A stretch of 20,053 nucleotides of DNA. It comes from 02-FULL-45-11b sp041663485 (lineage in GTDB: Bacteria; Patescibacteriota; Patescibacteriia; Buchananbacterales; UBA6539). The stretch covers positions 1-20,053 of the forward strand of contig JBAYMO010000025.1 in NCBI GenBank assembly GCA_041663485.1. Reading direction: 5' to 3'. The notes beneath the pieces are model-generated. The model was not told the DNA's origin. It saw only the letters and a list, made by a program, of their open reading frames with translations, and did not search any database. The position numbers and the translations under genes are program-made. Of the stretch, positions 1-5,998 are shown one piece after another (the first letter of the stretch is position 1; every line of letters begins with the position of its first letter).

Positions 1-56
1 CCTCAAAGCCTTAACCAGCTCAACCTAAGGCAAGCTACTTTTCTAACCCTAACCCA

Positions 57-97
57 CGCTTGGTGTTTCATAGCGCGAAACATCAAGCGGTTTTTTT
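57..97 (+). terminator. Rho-independent terminator of an upstream gene
   Basis: A 13-bp stem (57-69 paired with 77-89, one G:U pair) closes a 7-nt loop and is followed by a seven-T run at 91-97. It reads rightward, so it should end a plus-strand transcript whose gene lies left of the window. I see no coding evidence in bases 1-56. Confidence 0.8.
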
Positions 98-103
98 ATA
101 TTG

Positions 104-132
104 TTGACGAACCAGACTCGCGGTGTTAATAT
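104..132 (+). promoter_or_regulatory. Candidate sigma-70 promoter (P1)
   Basis: TTGACG at 104-109 and TAATAT at 127-132 are separated by 17 nt, with a TG two bases upstream of the -10 (extended -10 form). The predicted start is near 139. It lies just after the terminator at 57-97 and would transcribe the leader of the small membrane protein gene at 339. Confidence 0.5.
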
Positions 133-160
133 TTACTTAGAGACAATATATCAAAAAAAA

Positions 161-189
161 TTCGCCTTCGCTTTTTGAGCTACGGCGAG
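161..189. repeat. Hairpin unit resembling CPR intergenic repeats
   Basis: TTCGCC at 161-166 pairs with GGCGA at 184-188, and an inner GCT/AGC pair encloses a T-rich loop. The wording CGCCTTCGCT...AGCTACGGCG resembles a short dispersed palindrome that I recall seeing often between genes in Patescibacteria contigs. That link is from memory. The sequence itself shows only the one palindromic unit. Confidence 0.4.
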
Positions 190-197
190 ACAAACAT

Positions 198-227
198 AGC
201 GCGCATCTTTTGGGCGCTTTTAATTTT
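198..227 (+). terminator. Weak terminator or attenuator in the leader
   Basis: AGCGC (198-202) pairs with GCGCT (214-218) and is followed by TTT, AA and TTTT. The stem is only 5 bp and the T tract is interrupted, so termination would be partial. It lies between P1 and the gene at 339, where it could attenuate that transcript or end a short RNA of about 80-90 nt. Confidence 0.35.
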
Positions 228-234
228 GCCGTTA

Positions 235-263
235 TTGACAGGAAATTTAGGCCAGAGTAATTT
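235..263 (+). promoter_or_regulatory. Possible second promoter for the gene at 339
   Basis: A perfect TTGACA lies at 235-240, but the best -10 at 17-nt spacing is only TAATTT (258-263). It is downstream of the weak terminator, so it could drive the small gene at 339 independently of P1. The -10 is poor and the call is tentative. Confidence 0.3.
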
Positions 264-338
264 AGATACAGGTATTATGCCGCTTTAGTGTGCTTTCAGA
301 TCGTTCTTTAACTACTTTTGGGAAAGGAGGTGTTTGCA

Positions 339-716
339 ATGTCGCGTCCGACCTATCCTGTCGTTTTTTATGACGAAGCCGTGGGTCAATGGAAATGTGA
401 AATGCGTGATAAAAAGACTGCTCGGGTTTGGGGCATTGGCTATGGAGCATGCCGCAAAGAGGCAATTTACAGAGCACGCAATGAACAGCCAGAGAAAAAC
501 TACATCAAAAAAGCGATTGGCTGGATTGATCGTCACCCATTTTTTGGTGGGGTGGTTATTGGTGCATATCTGTCTTATCATCATGCCAAAAAAAATCAAA
601 AAGATTTGCGGCTAAGAGATATGGTTACTACCGGTTTAATCTGCGGCTCTATCGGCTGGGCAATAGCTAAGCTGGTCAATTATTTTCGGCCTATTCCGTC
701 TGTTGTTGGCGAATAG
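339..716 (+). CDS. Small predicted membrane protein, unknown function
   Basis: The 125-residue product begins at ATG 339, chosen because AAGGAGG at 324-330 sits 8 nt upstream. An in-frame start at 318 lies before that site. Residues 1-45 contain a WGIGYGACRKEAIYRA stretch that loosely recalls the small alpha/beta fold of HicB-like or DUF1902 proteins (aromatic strand, G-x-G, then EAI..A helix). Two glycine-rich hydrophobic stretches follow, at about residues 67-85 and 95-112, separated by a basic loop, so a membrane hairpin is likely. The C-terminus is short and polar. It stands alone, with a long 5' leader containing hairpins upstream and gene-free DNA downstream. I do not recognise a family, and the HicB resemblance is too weak to name it. 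Confidence 0.75.
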   Translation: MSRPTYPVVFYDEAVGQWKCEMRDKKTARVWGIGYGACRKEAIYRARNEQPEKNYIKKAIGWIDRHPFFGGVVIGAYLSYHHAKKNQKDLRLRDMVTTGLICGSIGWAIAKLVNYFRPIPSVVGE

Positions 717-735
717 GATTCAACCATCAGTCACC

Positions 736-897
736 AAAGGAGGTGAATGTCAGACTGAGGATAGTCATGGCAAACTAGACTAGGAGGTGATGCAGCTTGC
801 AATATGTAATCGTTTTACGAAGCATATTACAATCGGCCTGCGGTGTCGGATAACCGAGGAGTAAATGGAGTTGCGCCCGAGTGGTTTGTCCCATTAA
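736..897 (+). other. Chain of tiny frames behind very strong anti-SD matches
   Basis: AAAGGAGGTGA at 736-746 and TAGGAGGTGAT at 781-791 match the 16S 3' tail almost end to end. Each directly abuts a minute frame: ATG 747-758 (3 codons plus stop) and ATG 790-864 (24 codons plus stop). A third frame, ATG 865-897 (10 codons), begins right after the TAA of the second, behind GAGGAG. The gaps from the core site to ATG are only 2-3 nt, which is too short for efficient initiation. They may be leader peptides, ribosome-docking sites or RNA structure. TCACC 731-735 can pair with GGTGA 742-746 and mask the first site. Confidence 0.25.
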
Positions 898-1069
898 ACT
901 TGTCATCGCGTCATCTGATGACATTTAACCGCAGGGATTCGCCACCAACTGGCACGAGGTAATATGGTGCGTTCGCGCTTAAGGCTGTAAGTCCTATCAG
1001 GCTGCCTGCGCCAATAAGAGTCTTTTAATGACCACGCATACCTTCAAGTCCGCGTTGCAATGTGCGGAC

Positions 1070-1114
1070 AAAAAATCCCAGGTGGGGCAAGTAGCCGAAG
1101 ATGCTTGCCCCACC
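1070..1114 (-). terminator. Possible leftward terminator hairpin
   Basis: An 11-bp perfect GC-rich stem (1081-1091 with 1104-1114, 12-nt loop) is followed on the minus strand, after five bases, by a run of six T (plus-strand A at 1070-1075). It could be a backup terminator for leftward transcription from the porin gene. The gap before the T run is longer than usual, and the hairpin may equally be part of the RNA read on the plus strand. Confidence 0.35.
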
Positions 1115-1125
1115 ACCACACCCTA

Positions 1126-1153
1126 TTGACAGCCAGAATGTTAGTATTATAAT
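1126..1153 (+). promoter_or_regulatory. Consensus promoter facing a convergent gene
   Basis: TTGACA at 1126-1131 and TATAAT at 1148-1153 match both hexamers perfectly, with a 16-nt spacer. The start would be near 1160. No plus-strand gene lies downstream before the convergent porin gene ends at 1403, so the product should be a small RNA or a transcript antisense to the porin gene's 3' end. Confidence 0.6.
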
Positions 1154-1159
1154 TATATT

Positions 1160-1331
1160 AGGGGGTGGTTCTTTCTACAAAAATTGTTATGGCCACAAAG
1201 GCCATCTTAGCACGGGTCTGTGCATAAATGACTTTACAGTACGGTAGTTCCACTATTCTAGTCAAATATGTTTGTCGCCGTGCTTTTCTGTTTGTCAAAA
1301 TTATGATTTTTTCAATCATAACTAAGTAAAT
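1160..1331 (+). ncRNA. Candidate small RNA
   Basis: This is the stretch downstream of the perfect promoter at 1126-1153. It can form ATGGCC/GGCCAT at 1189-1205 (6-bp stem, 5-nt loop), GCAC/GTGC at 1210-1223 and an 8-bp AT hairpin at 1301-1321. No frame of useful length with a ribosome site is visible. I do not see a plus-strand terminator, so the 3' end is not defined. The boundaries are an estimate. Confidence 0.3.
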
Positions 1332-1363
1332 AAAAAACGAGCTGGAAGCATTGCTCCCAGCTC
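1332..1363 (-). terminator. Rho-independent terminator of the porin gene
   Basis: On the minus strand an 11-bp stem (1339-1350 with 1352-1363 region, one G:U wobble) is followed by G and six T (plus-strand A at 1332-1337). It lies about 40 bp past the stop codon of the FadL-type gene, where its terminator is expected. On the plus strand the wobble becomes an A.C mismatch and there is no T run, so it is directional. Confidence 0.85.
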
Positions 1364-1402
1364 AAGAGTCTTTCAAAAAACAAGAGTGATCGACGTACTG
1401 CT

Positions 1403-2635
1403 TTATTGGGCAGCAGCGTCTTTTTTTTCGCGGCCAAAACGGTAGGTTACTGCAGCCGATAGGATATGACCATCCATTTTGTAATCACCCGGTGCCAGAC
1501 GATTCCAGGTGGGTTCGACTTGTCGTTTGGCCCAGTAGTAGTTGTAGGCCAAATCAAAGGTCCAGTCCTTTTTGGTATAGCCCAAACCTATCGTCGCGCC
1601 CCAGCCATCGCCATCGGCCATGATGGGATTGGTGGTTGACTCGGGGATAGAGCACTTCAACCAAGCCAGACCGGCCCGGACACAGAGGTCCTTTGTGAGC
1701 CACTCCTCAGCTCCCAAATGGAAGCTGTAGTTGTTTTCCAACAACATTTTCTGGCTGATCGTCGGTAGATGATCAAAGTCGAAAGCGATTCGACCAAGCC
1801 GACGATAATCATAGTAGTTGGCGTCAAGGGCTAACTTTAACTTCGGTCCAACCCACCATTCAAAGCCGGTGCCGAAGCGAGCCGGGAAAGTGACGTCGGT
1901 GGTGAAATGGTCGCGACCAAGCGGCCATCGAAAAAGTGCGATTTCAGTTTCGCCTTCCATCTTTACCTTCACCGGACTGCTGTAGCTTAAACCCCAGGCA
2001 AGGCTGTCGGTTATCTGCCAACGCAGTCCCAGACGATAGCCAAAACCTGTGGCATAACCATCAGCACTGGTTTTCATGGTCACGGGATCAATCCCGAAAC
2101 CAAGTTGATGAAAAACTGAGTTGTAGACAAGCTGGCCGGATGCAATGTCAATTCCGGCGCCGATTGATAGCTTGTCTTCAACCAGCTCATAGGCTACGGC
2201 GCAAGTCAGATTGATCAGACCCAACTTGCTTTTTTGATACTGCAAGCCGTGTCGCTGATCATTCGGGTTGTCTACGCCCAAACCAAAGGGCGCATAAGTG
2301 CCGACAGTGCCGACAGATTTCTCCGAAAGCCGATTAACCAGCATGAACATGGGCATCGGAAAAATACTGAAGTCGGATTCCAGGCCAGTGCCATCGCTGC
2401 GTTCAAAATTGAATCGGGGAAAGATTAAATCCGTCCCCATTTGAACGTAGTCGCTTTCGGCCTGAGTCAAACCGGCCACGTTGTAGTACAGGGCTGAGCC
2501 GTCGCCGGCAACAGCGTTGTAGGCTCCACCCATGCCCAGCGCCTTGGCTCCTAAGCCGTCGACCCGATCAAGGCCGCCAGCCCAAGCCGCTAATGACGCG
2601 AACATGGCAAAAACAGTAAAAAGCATCGGTTTCAT
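1403..2635 (-). CDS. FadL/OmpP1-family outer membrane beta-barrel
   Basis: The 410-residue product belongs to the FadL/OmpP1/TodX barrels that carry long-chain fatty acids or hydrophobic compounds across the outer membrane. The start at 2635 is chosen for GGAGG 8 nt upstream (2644-2648); an ATG at 2650 has no such site. Residues 1-19 form a signal peptide ending AWA before GG. Next comes the family hallmark: G-x-K-A-L-G-M-G-G-A-Y at 29-39, then a DGSALYYNVAGL segment at 45-56, where Val replaces the usual Pro. The rest is alternating polar and aromatic strands, including a VTFPARFGTGFEW strand and a last strand near TYRFG. It is divergent from the thioesterase at 2887 and has its own promoter and terminator. 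Composition is richer in GC than the genes after 3356. A porin implies an outer membrane, which CPR are thought to lack. Confidence 0.85.
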   Translation of the reverse strand: MKPMLFTVFAMFASLAAWAGGLDRVDGLGAKALGMGGAYNAVAGDGSALYYNVAGLTQAESDYVQMGTDLIFPRFNFERSDGTGLESDFSIFPMPMFMLVNRLSEKSVGTVGTYAPFGLGVDNPNDQRHGLQYQKSKLGLINLTCAVAYELVEDKLSIGAGIDIASGQLVYNSVFHQLGFGIDPVTMKTSADGYATGFGYRLGLRWQITDSLAWGLSYSSPVKVKMEGETEIALFRWPLGRDHFTTDVTFPARFGTGFEWWVGPKLKLALDANYYDYRRLGRIAFDFDHLPTISQKMLLENNYSFHLGAEEWLTKDLCVRAGLAWLKCSIPESTTNPIMADGDGWGATIGLGYTKKDWTFDLAYNYYWAKRQVEPTWNRLAPGDYKMDGHILSAAVTYRFGREKKDAAAQ

Positions 2636-2687
2636 GGGGCAATCCTCCATGGTTGTGATTCGGTAAGTACTGGGTAAACAACGCTAA

Positions 2688-2716
2688 ATCATAGCCTTTT
2701 ACAGCTTGATTGTCAA
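2688..2716 (-). promoter_or_regulatory. Sigma-70 promoter of the porin gene
   Basis: On the minus strand TTGACA (plus 2711-2716) and TATGAT (plus 2688-2693) are spaced by 17 nt. Start is predicted near 2681, giving a 5' leader of about 45 nt to the ATG at 2635. Its -35 lies only 7 bp from the -35 of the divergent promoter at 2724. Confidence 0.75.
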
Positions 2717-2723
2717 GATACGG

Positions 2724-2752
2724 TTGACATTTTTTTATTTTTATATTAGAAT
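2724..2752 (+). promoter_or_regulatory. Sigma-70 promoter of the thioesterase gene
   Basis: TTGACA at 2724-2729 and TAGAAT at 2747-2752 (five of six) have a 17-nt spacer. The start would be near 2759, about 128 nt upstream of the thioesterase ATG at 2887. It is back to back with the porin promoter: TGTCAA-N7-TTGACA at 2711-2729 forms an inverted repeat made of the two -35 boxes, so the two polymerases should compete. Confidence 0.7.
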
Positions 2753-2801
2753 TGTTTGTTGTTTCTAAAGTCTAATCAATTTTTAGAAAGAGACAATAAT
2801 G

Positions 2802-2810
2802 TGTTATAAT
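2802..2810 (+). promoter_or_regulatory. Second, extended -10 promoter
   Basis: TGTTATAAT at 2802-2810 is a perfect extended -10 element. No convincing -35 lies at 17 nt. It would start transcription near 2817, nearer to the thioesterase gene than the promoter at 2724. Confidence 0.4.
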
Positions 2811-2886
2811 TAGTCATGAGAGAGCTATGAGGCTTTTTCATCATTTGTACAGGAGGTTTGTGACCCATAACGGAGGATATACAGCC

Positions 2887-3351
2887 ATGGCAGCTAAGAG
2901 ATTTTTCGAACACATCGTCACGGTGACTATCGGCGCAACCAACATGCAGAAAACGGCCTACTGGGCTAAGTACTGCGAGTGGTTTGGCGAGGCAAGAGAG
3001 TTGTTCATGCTTAACTTGCTTAGCCTGTCGGCTTTTTCGCCGCCCGAAGGCATGCGTTTGGACGAGGTGTTCGAGCAATTTCAGGTCGCGCTGGAAACGG
3101 CGGACCTCAACATCAGATTTCTGCGCCCGACCTACTTCGGTGACCGGATTTCCATCCGAATCAACACCCGCAATTTCACCGAGAACTCGGTGATGTTGGT
3201 CGCCGACTTTCTTAAGGGTGAAGAGGTGGTGGCTCACTGCCGCCAAACCATCGTGTTTTTCAACCCGGTAAATGGGGAACGGATTCCGATTCCGGAATTT
3301 CTGCGCACGCCCGCGCTGGAATTTCAGGTGGAAGCCGCGCCCGCCCAATAA
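2887..3351 (+). CDS. Hot-dog acyl thioesterase, TebC/CalE7-like
   Basis: The 154-residue product is a single hot-dog-fold thioesterase that would release acyl chains from ACP or CoA in the cytoplasm. Start ATG 2887 has CGGAGG 10 nt upstream; in-frame ATG 2827 and GTG 2860 are less well placed. The helix segment at residues 16-40 reads G-A-T-N-M...Y...Y..WF.EARE. Where YbgC-type enzymes have a catalytic Asp, this has Asn19, with Tyr29 and Arg37. That matches what I recall of enediyne polyketide thioesterases (CalE7, DynE7, TebC). The C-terminal VAHCRQTI and G-E-R-I-P-I-P-E-F-L-R pattern agrees. It shares a divergent promoter region with the porin, suggesting a lipid theme. GC is about 53% in the line counted, well above its right-hand neighbour. 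The histidine kinase starts 4 nt after its stop. Substrate is unknown. Confidence 0.8.
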   Translation: MAAKRFFEHIVTVTIGATNMQKTAYWAKYCEWFGEARELFMLNLLSLSAFSPPEGMRLDEVFEQFQVALETADLNIRFLRPTYFGDRISIRINTRNFTENSVMLVADFLKGEEVVAHCRQTIVFFNPVNGERIPIPEFLRTPALEFQVEAAPAQ

Positions 3352-3355
3352 CCCC

Positions 3356-5569
3356 ATGACTATTGTATCCATCCCCCCATTAATCAGTTCGCTTGCGTTC
3401 TTGTTATTGGGGGTTTTTATTTTATTAAAGAATAAAAAATCAGCCATAAATCTGACTTTTTTTCTGGTTTGCTTGGTAACTTTTTGGTGGCAATTCAGTT
3501 GGTTTATTTTATTTAATCTTAAGGATCCAGTTTGGGCCGGTTTAATAGTACGGATTGGTTATGCCGGCATCATTTTAATTCCTGTAACTTTTTTTCATTT
3601 CTTCCTAAATTTTTTGGAGATTAATAATAAATCTGACCGATATTTCTTATATCTTTATTATTTAATTTCTGCTGCCTTTGAGATCTCATTATTTACTACC
3701 AATTTGTTTGTTTCTGGTTATTATCATTATTCCTGGGGCTATTATCCAAAAGTTTCTCTTCTTCATCCGATATATTTATTGCTTCTGGTGATAATTTCTT
3801 TTCGAATCATCTATCTTCTTTATCTATTTTTACATTCTAAAGGAAAAGTTGCTGCTTATAAATATCCTCAAGCGAAATATTTATTAGTTGCTTTGATTTT
3901 TTATACTCTGTCAGCTTCAGATTTTTTGATCAATTATGGTATTGAATTTTATCCCTTAGGGTTTATTTTTATTTTAATTTTTTTGGGTATAATTGGCTAC
4001 ACTATTGCCCGCTATCGTTTGATGGACATTAGAATTGTGATGCGTCAAGCTTTTGTTTATGTGGGCTTGGTTGCCTTTACTTATGCGTCGTTTTATCTAA
4101 TTGCGACTTTGTATTTTGATTTTTTTGGCGAAATTTATTCTCTCCAAGGCTTTATTCTTGGATTGTTTGTCGCACCAATCTTTGTTACCATTCTCTTTGG
4201 CGTTAATCGCGGCTTATTGTTTATTGCCAATCGATTTTTCTTTTATAGTCTTTATAACTATCAGGAAACAATTTCTCGGATGTCGCGCCAATTAAATAAT
4301 TCCATTGATTTACAAAAAATTATTGATTTAATTGTTGATACGATTAAATCAACTATGTTTTTAGAGCGCGCCGGTGTTTTGTTGGTTGATCAAGCCCAAA
4401 CTCCGGTTTTTTATCGTATTGCTAAAGTTATCGGCTTTAACGAAAAAAATGGCATTAGCTTGGTTCAGGATAATTTTTTAACTCAATATTTGGAAAAAAC
4501 TCAAAAGCCTTTGGTTTTGGACGAATTGGATCAGTTAGCTCGCGATGCCCGGCTAAATAAAGACAAAAAAAGTTTTGAGCAGTTAAGGACTAATATGCAA
4601 AAAATTGAAGCCTCGCTGTGCTTGCCCTTGTTGCTAAAAAATAAATTGATTGGCATCATTGTTTTGGGAGGAAAAATTTCCGGAGATGCTTATAGTAAAG
4701 AAGATCTGGGTTTGCTTACTAATCTTTCGTATCAAGCCAGTATTGCCATAGAAAATGCCCGGCTCTATCAGGAGGTTAAGGATTTTAACAAAACTTTAAA
4801 ACAAAAAGTTGATGAGCAAACTAAAGATTTAAGAAATCAAGCCGAGCACTTAAAAAAATTACTAAAAATGCGTTCGGAGTTTCTGGATATTGCTTCGCAC
4901 CAATTAAAAACTCCGGTCTCGGTGATTTTGGGCACTTCGTCAATGTTTAGAGAAGGCACGATGGATCAATTACCCAAAGAGCAGCAACAAAAGTTTATGG
5001 ACAATATATTTTATAAAGCCAAGAAGCTGGGTACTATTATTAACGACATTTTACGCGCTTCGGAAATGGATACGGAAGATTTTCAATTAGCGCCGGAGAA
5101 TTTAAAACTAATCAGCCTGGAAGAAGTTGGTCAATCGGTTTATAAAGATTTAGAGAATGGAGCTTCGGAAAAAAATATTAAGTTTGAGTTAATTTTGCCC
5201 AATAAAAAATTGCCTCAGGTGATGGCCGATCATGATTTTCTAGAACAGGCCATTTTTAATCTGGTTGATAACGCCATCAAATATACGCAAAAGGGCAGTG
5301 TGGCTTTGATTTTTGAGGCCTTAGACGACAAAATTGCCATTAAGGTTCAAGACACAGGCATTGGTATTCCGGAAGCGGATAAGGTCAAACTTTTTGGCAA
5401 ATTTAATCGAGCCGCTAATGCGGTTGATATGTATACCGACGGTTCGGGTCTGGGTTTATTTATCGTTAAAAAAATAATTTCGGCTCATCCGGGCGGCCAA
5501 ATTTCTTTTGAAAGTAAAGAGGGGCTGGGCACATCATTTACTATTACTTTACCGATACCTAAAAAATAG
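3356..5569 (+). CDS. Membrane sensor histidine kinase (7TM-GAF-HisKA-HATPase)
   Basis: The 737-residue product is a two-component sensor. Start ATG 3356 is chosen because upstream in-frame codons from 3272 read through the end of the thioesterase gene out of frame. Residues 1 to about 300 are a run of hydrophobic segments: the 7TM histidine-kinase N-terminal module plus what look like two extra helices before a cytoplasmic part. A GAF domain spans about 315-470, followed by a coiled coil to about 505. The H-box has His515 in ASHQLKTP. The ATPase has the N-box near Asn635-Asn639, DTGIGIP from 666 and GSGLGL from 696. All catalytic motifs are present. The receiver gene follows after one base and is the probable phosphate acceptor. 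There is no ribosome site upstream, and AT-rich composition begins exactly here. The signal sensed is unknown. Confidence 0.92.
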   Translation: MTIVSIPPLISSLAFLLLGVFILLKNKKSAINLTFFLVCLVTFWWQFSWFILFNLKDPVWAGLIVRIGYAGIILIPVTFFHFFLNFLEINNKSDRYFLYLYYLISAAFEISLFTTNLFVSGYYHYSWGYYPKVSLLHPIYLLLLVIISFRIIYLLYLFLHSKGKVAAYKYPQAKYLLVALIFYTLSASDFLINYGIEFYPLGFIFILIFLGIIGYTIARYRLMDIRIVMRQAFVYVGLVAFTYASFYLIATLYFDFFGEIYSLQGFILGLFVAPIFVTILFGVNRGLLFIANRFFFYSLYNYQETISRMSRQLNNSIDLQKIIDLIVDTIKSTMFLERAGVLLVDQAQTPVFYRIAKVIGFNEKNGISLVQDNFLTQYLEKTQKPLVLDELDQLARDARLNKDKKSFEQLRTNMQKIEASLCLPLLLKNKLIGIIVLGGKISGDAYSKEDLGLLTNLSYQASIAIENARLYQEVKDFNKTLKQKVDEQTKDLRNQAEHLKKLLKMRSEFLDIASHQLKTPVSVILGTSSMFREGTMDQLPKEQQQKFMDNIFYKAKKLGTIINDILRASEMDTEDFQLAPENLKLISLEEVGQSVYKDLENGASEKNIKFELILPNKKLPQVMADHDFLEQAIFNLVDNAIKYTQKGSVALIFEALDDKIAIKVQDTGIGIPEADKVKLFGKFNRAANAVDMYTDGSGLGLFIVKKIISAHPGGQISFESKEGLGTSFTITLPIPKK

Positions 5570-5570
5570 T

Positions 5571-5948
5571 ATGCCTAAAATAAAAAGCAAAATTTTGTTG
5601 ATTGAAGACGATCCCGATCAAGTATTTATTTATCAGACGAAATTTAATCTTGAAGGTTTTAATTTTATTTCGGCTAAAAATGGTCAAGAAGGTTTGGCCG
5701 CGGCTCAGACCAAAAAACCCGATTTAATTTTATTGGACATGATAATGGCTCAGACAAACGGCCTGGAGGTTTTGCAAAATCTAAAAAATGATTCTAAAAC
5801 TAAAAAAATTCCGGTAGTTTTATTGAGTAATTTATTTAAAAAAGATTTAGTGGATAAAGCCAAAAATATTGGCGCTTTGGATTTTTGGTCAAAGACCGGT
5901 GTTTTGCCGAGTGAATTGGTGGATCGGGTTAGAAAAATTTTAAAATAG
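5571..5948 (+). CDS. Single-domain response regulator (receiver only)
   Basis: The 125-residue protein is one CheY-like receiver domain with no output domain. The acidic pocket is Glu12-Asp13-Asp14, the phosphorylated residue is Asp56 in LILLDMIM, and the switch residues are Ser86 and Lys108. All are in register. Start ATG 5571 is one base after the kinase stop; an upstream in-frame start at 5508 lies inside the kinase gene. Partner is the adjacent kinase. Without a DNA-binding or enzyme domain it must act by protein contact or feed a phosphorelay elsewhere. Confidence 0.92.
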   Translation: MPKIKSKILLIEDDPDQVFIYQTKFNLEGFNFISAKNGQEGLAAAQTKKPDLILLDMIMAQTNGLEVLQNLKNDSKTKKIPVVLLSNLFKKDLVDKAKNIGALDFWSKTGVLPSELVDRVRKILK

Positions 5949-5955
5949 TTATTAT

Positions 5956-5987
5956 AAAAAAACGGCCGCTAAAACGATCGTTTTTTT
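5956..5987. terminator. Bidirectional terminator between convergent genes
   Basis: A7-CG at 5956-5964 pairs with CG-T7 at 5979-5987 and an imperfect inner stem (C.A mismatch and wobble) closes a short loop. There is a T run after the stem on either strand. It separates the receiver gene from the converging end of the six-gene minus operon. Confidence 0.7.
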
Positions 5988-5998
5988 GTTGAAGCAAT

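Larger units (their letters stand above)
717..1125 (+). ncRNA. Gene-free, hairpin-rich region; candidate structured RNA
   Basis: No open frame longer than about 25 codons with convincing initiation is present. Several complementary segments can be paired by eye: 801-806 with 823-828; 837-844 with 928-935 (8 bp) closing a domain that holds 846-849/854-857, 864-868/891-895 and 901-907/917-923 (7 bp); 943-947 with 965-969; GCG-TTCG-CGC at 969-978; 1048-1053 with 1064-1069; and an 11-bp perfect stem 1081-1091/1104-1114. Nested pairs inside a long closing stem suggest a multibranched RNA rather than chance. It does not match tRNA, tmRNA, RNase P or the riboswitches I know. It could be the 3' part of the transcript of the gene at 339. 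The strand is inferred from that gene. Confidence 0.4.

Noticed and set aside
41..56. CCCTAACCC telomere-like words
   Set aside because: Only two copies; no array, and the window is bacterial.
717..1125. tRNA, tmRNA, RNase P RNA or a known riboswitch
   Set aside because: I looked for T-loop, tmRNA ends and tag, RNase P core and common aptamer signatures on both strands and found none convincing.
3272..3355. N-terminal extension of the histidine kinase
   Set aside because: These 28 codons are the thioesterase gene read in another frame and are Arg/Pro-rich, unlike a membrane sensor start. ATG 3356 opens directly into the first hydrophobic helix.
2776..3447. 223-codon minus-strand frame opposite the thioesterase gene
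   Set aside because: It mirrors the thioesterase, which has an SD site and clear hot-dog motifs; the minus frame has no family features and no ribosome site.
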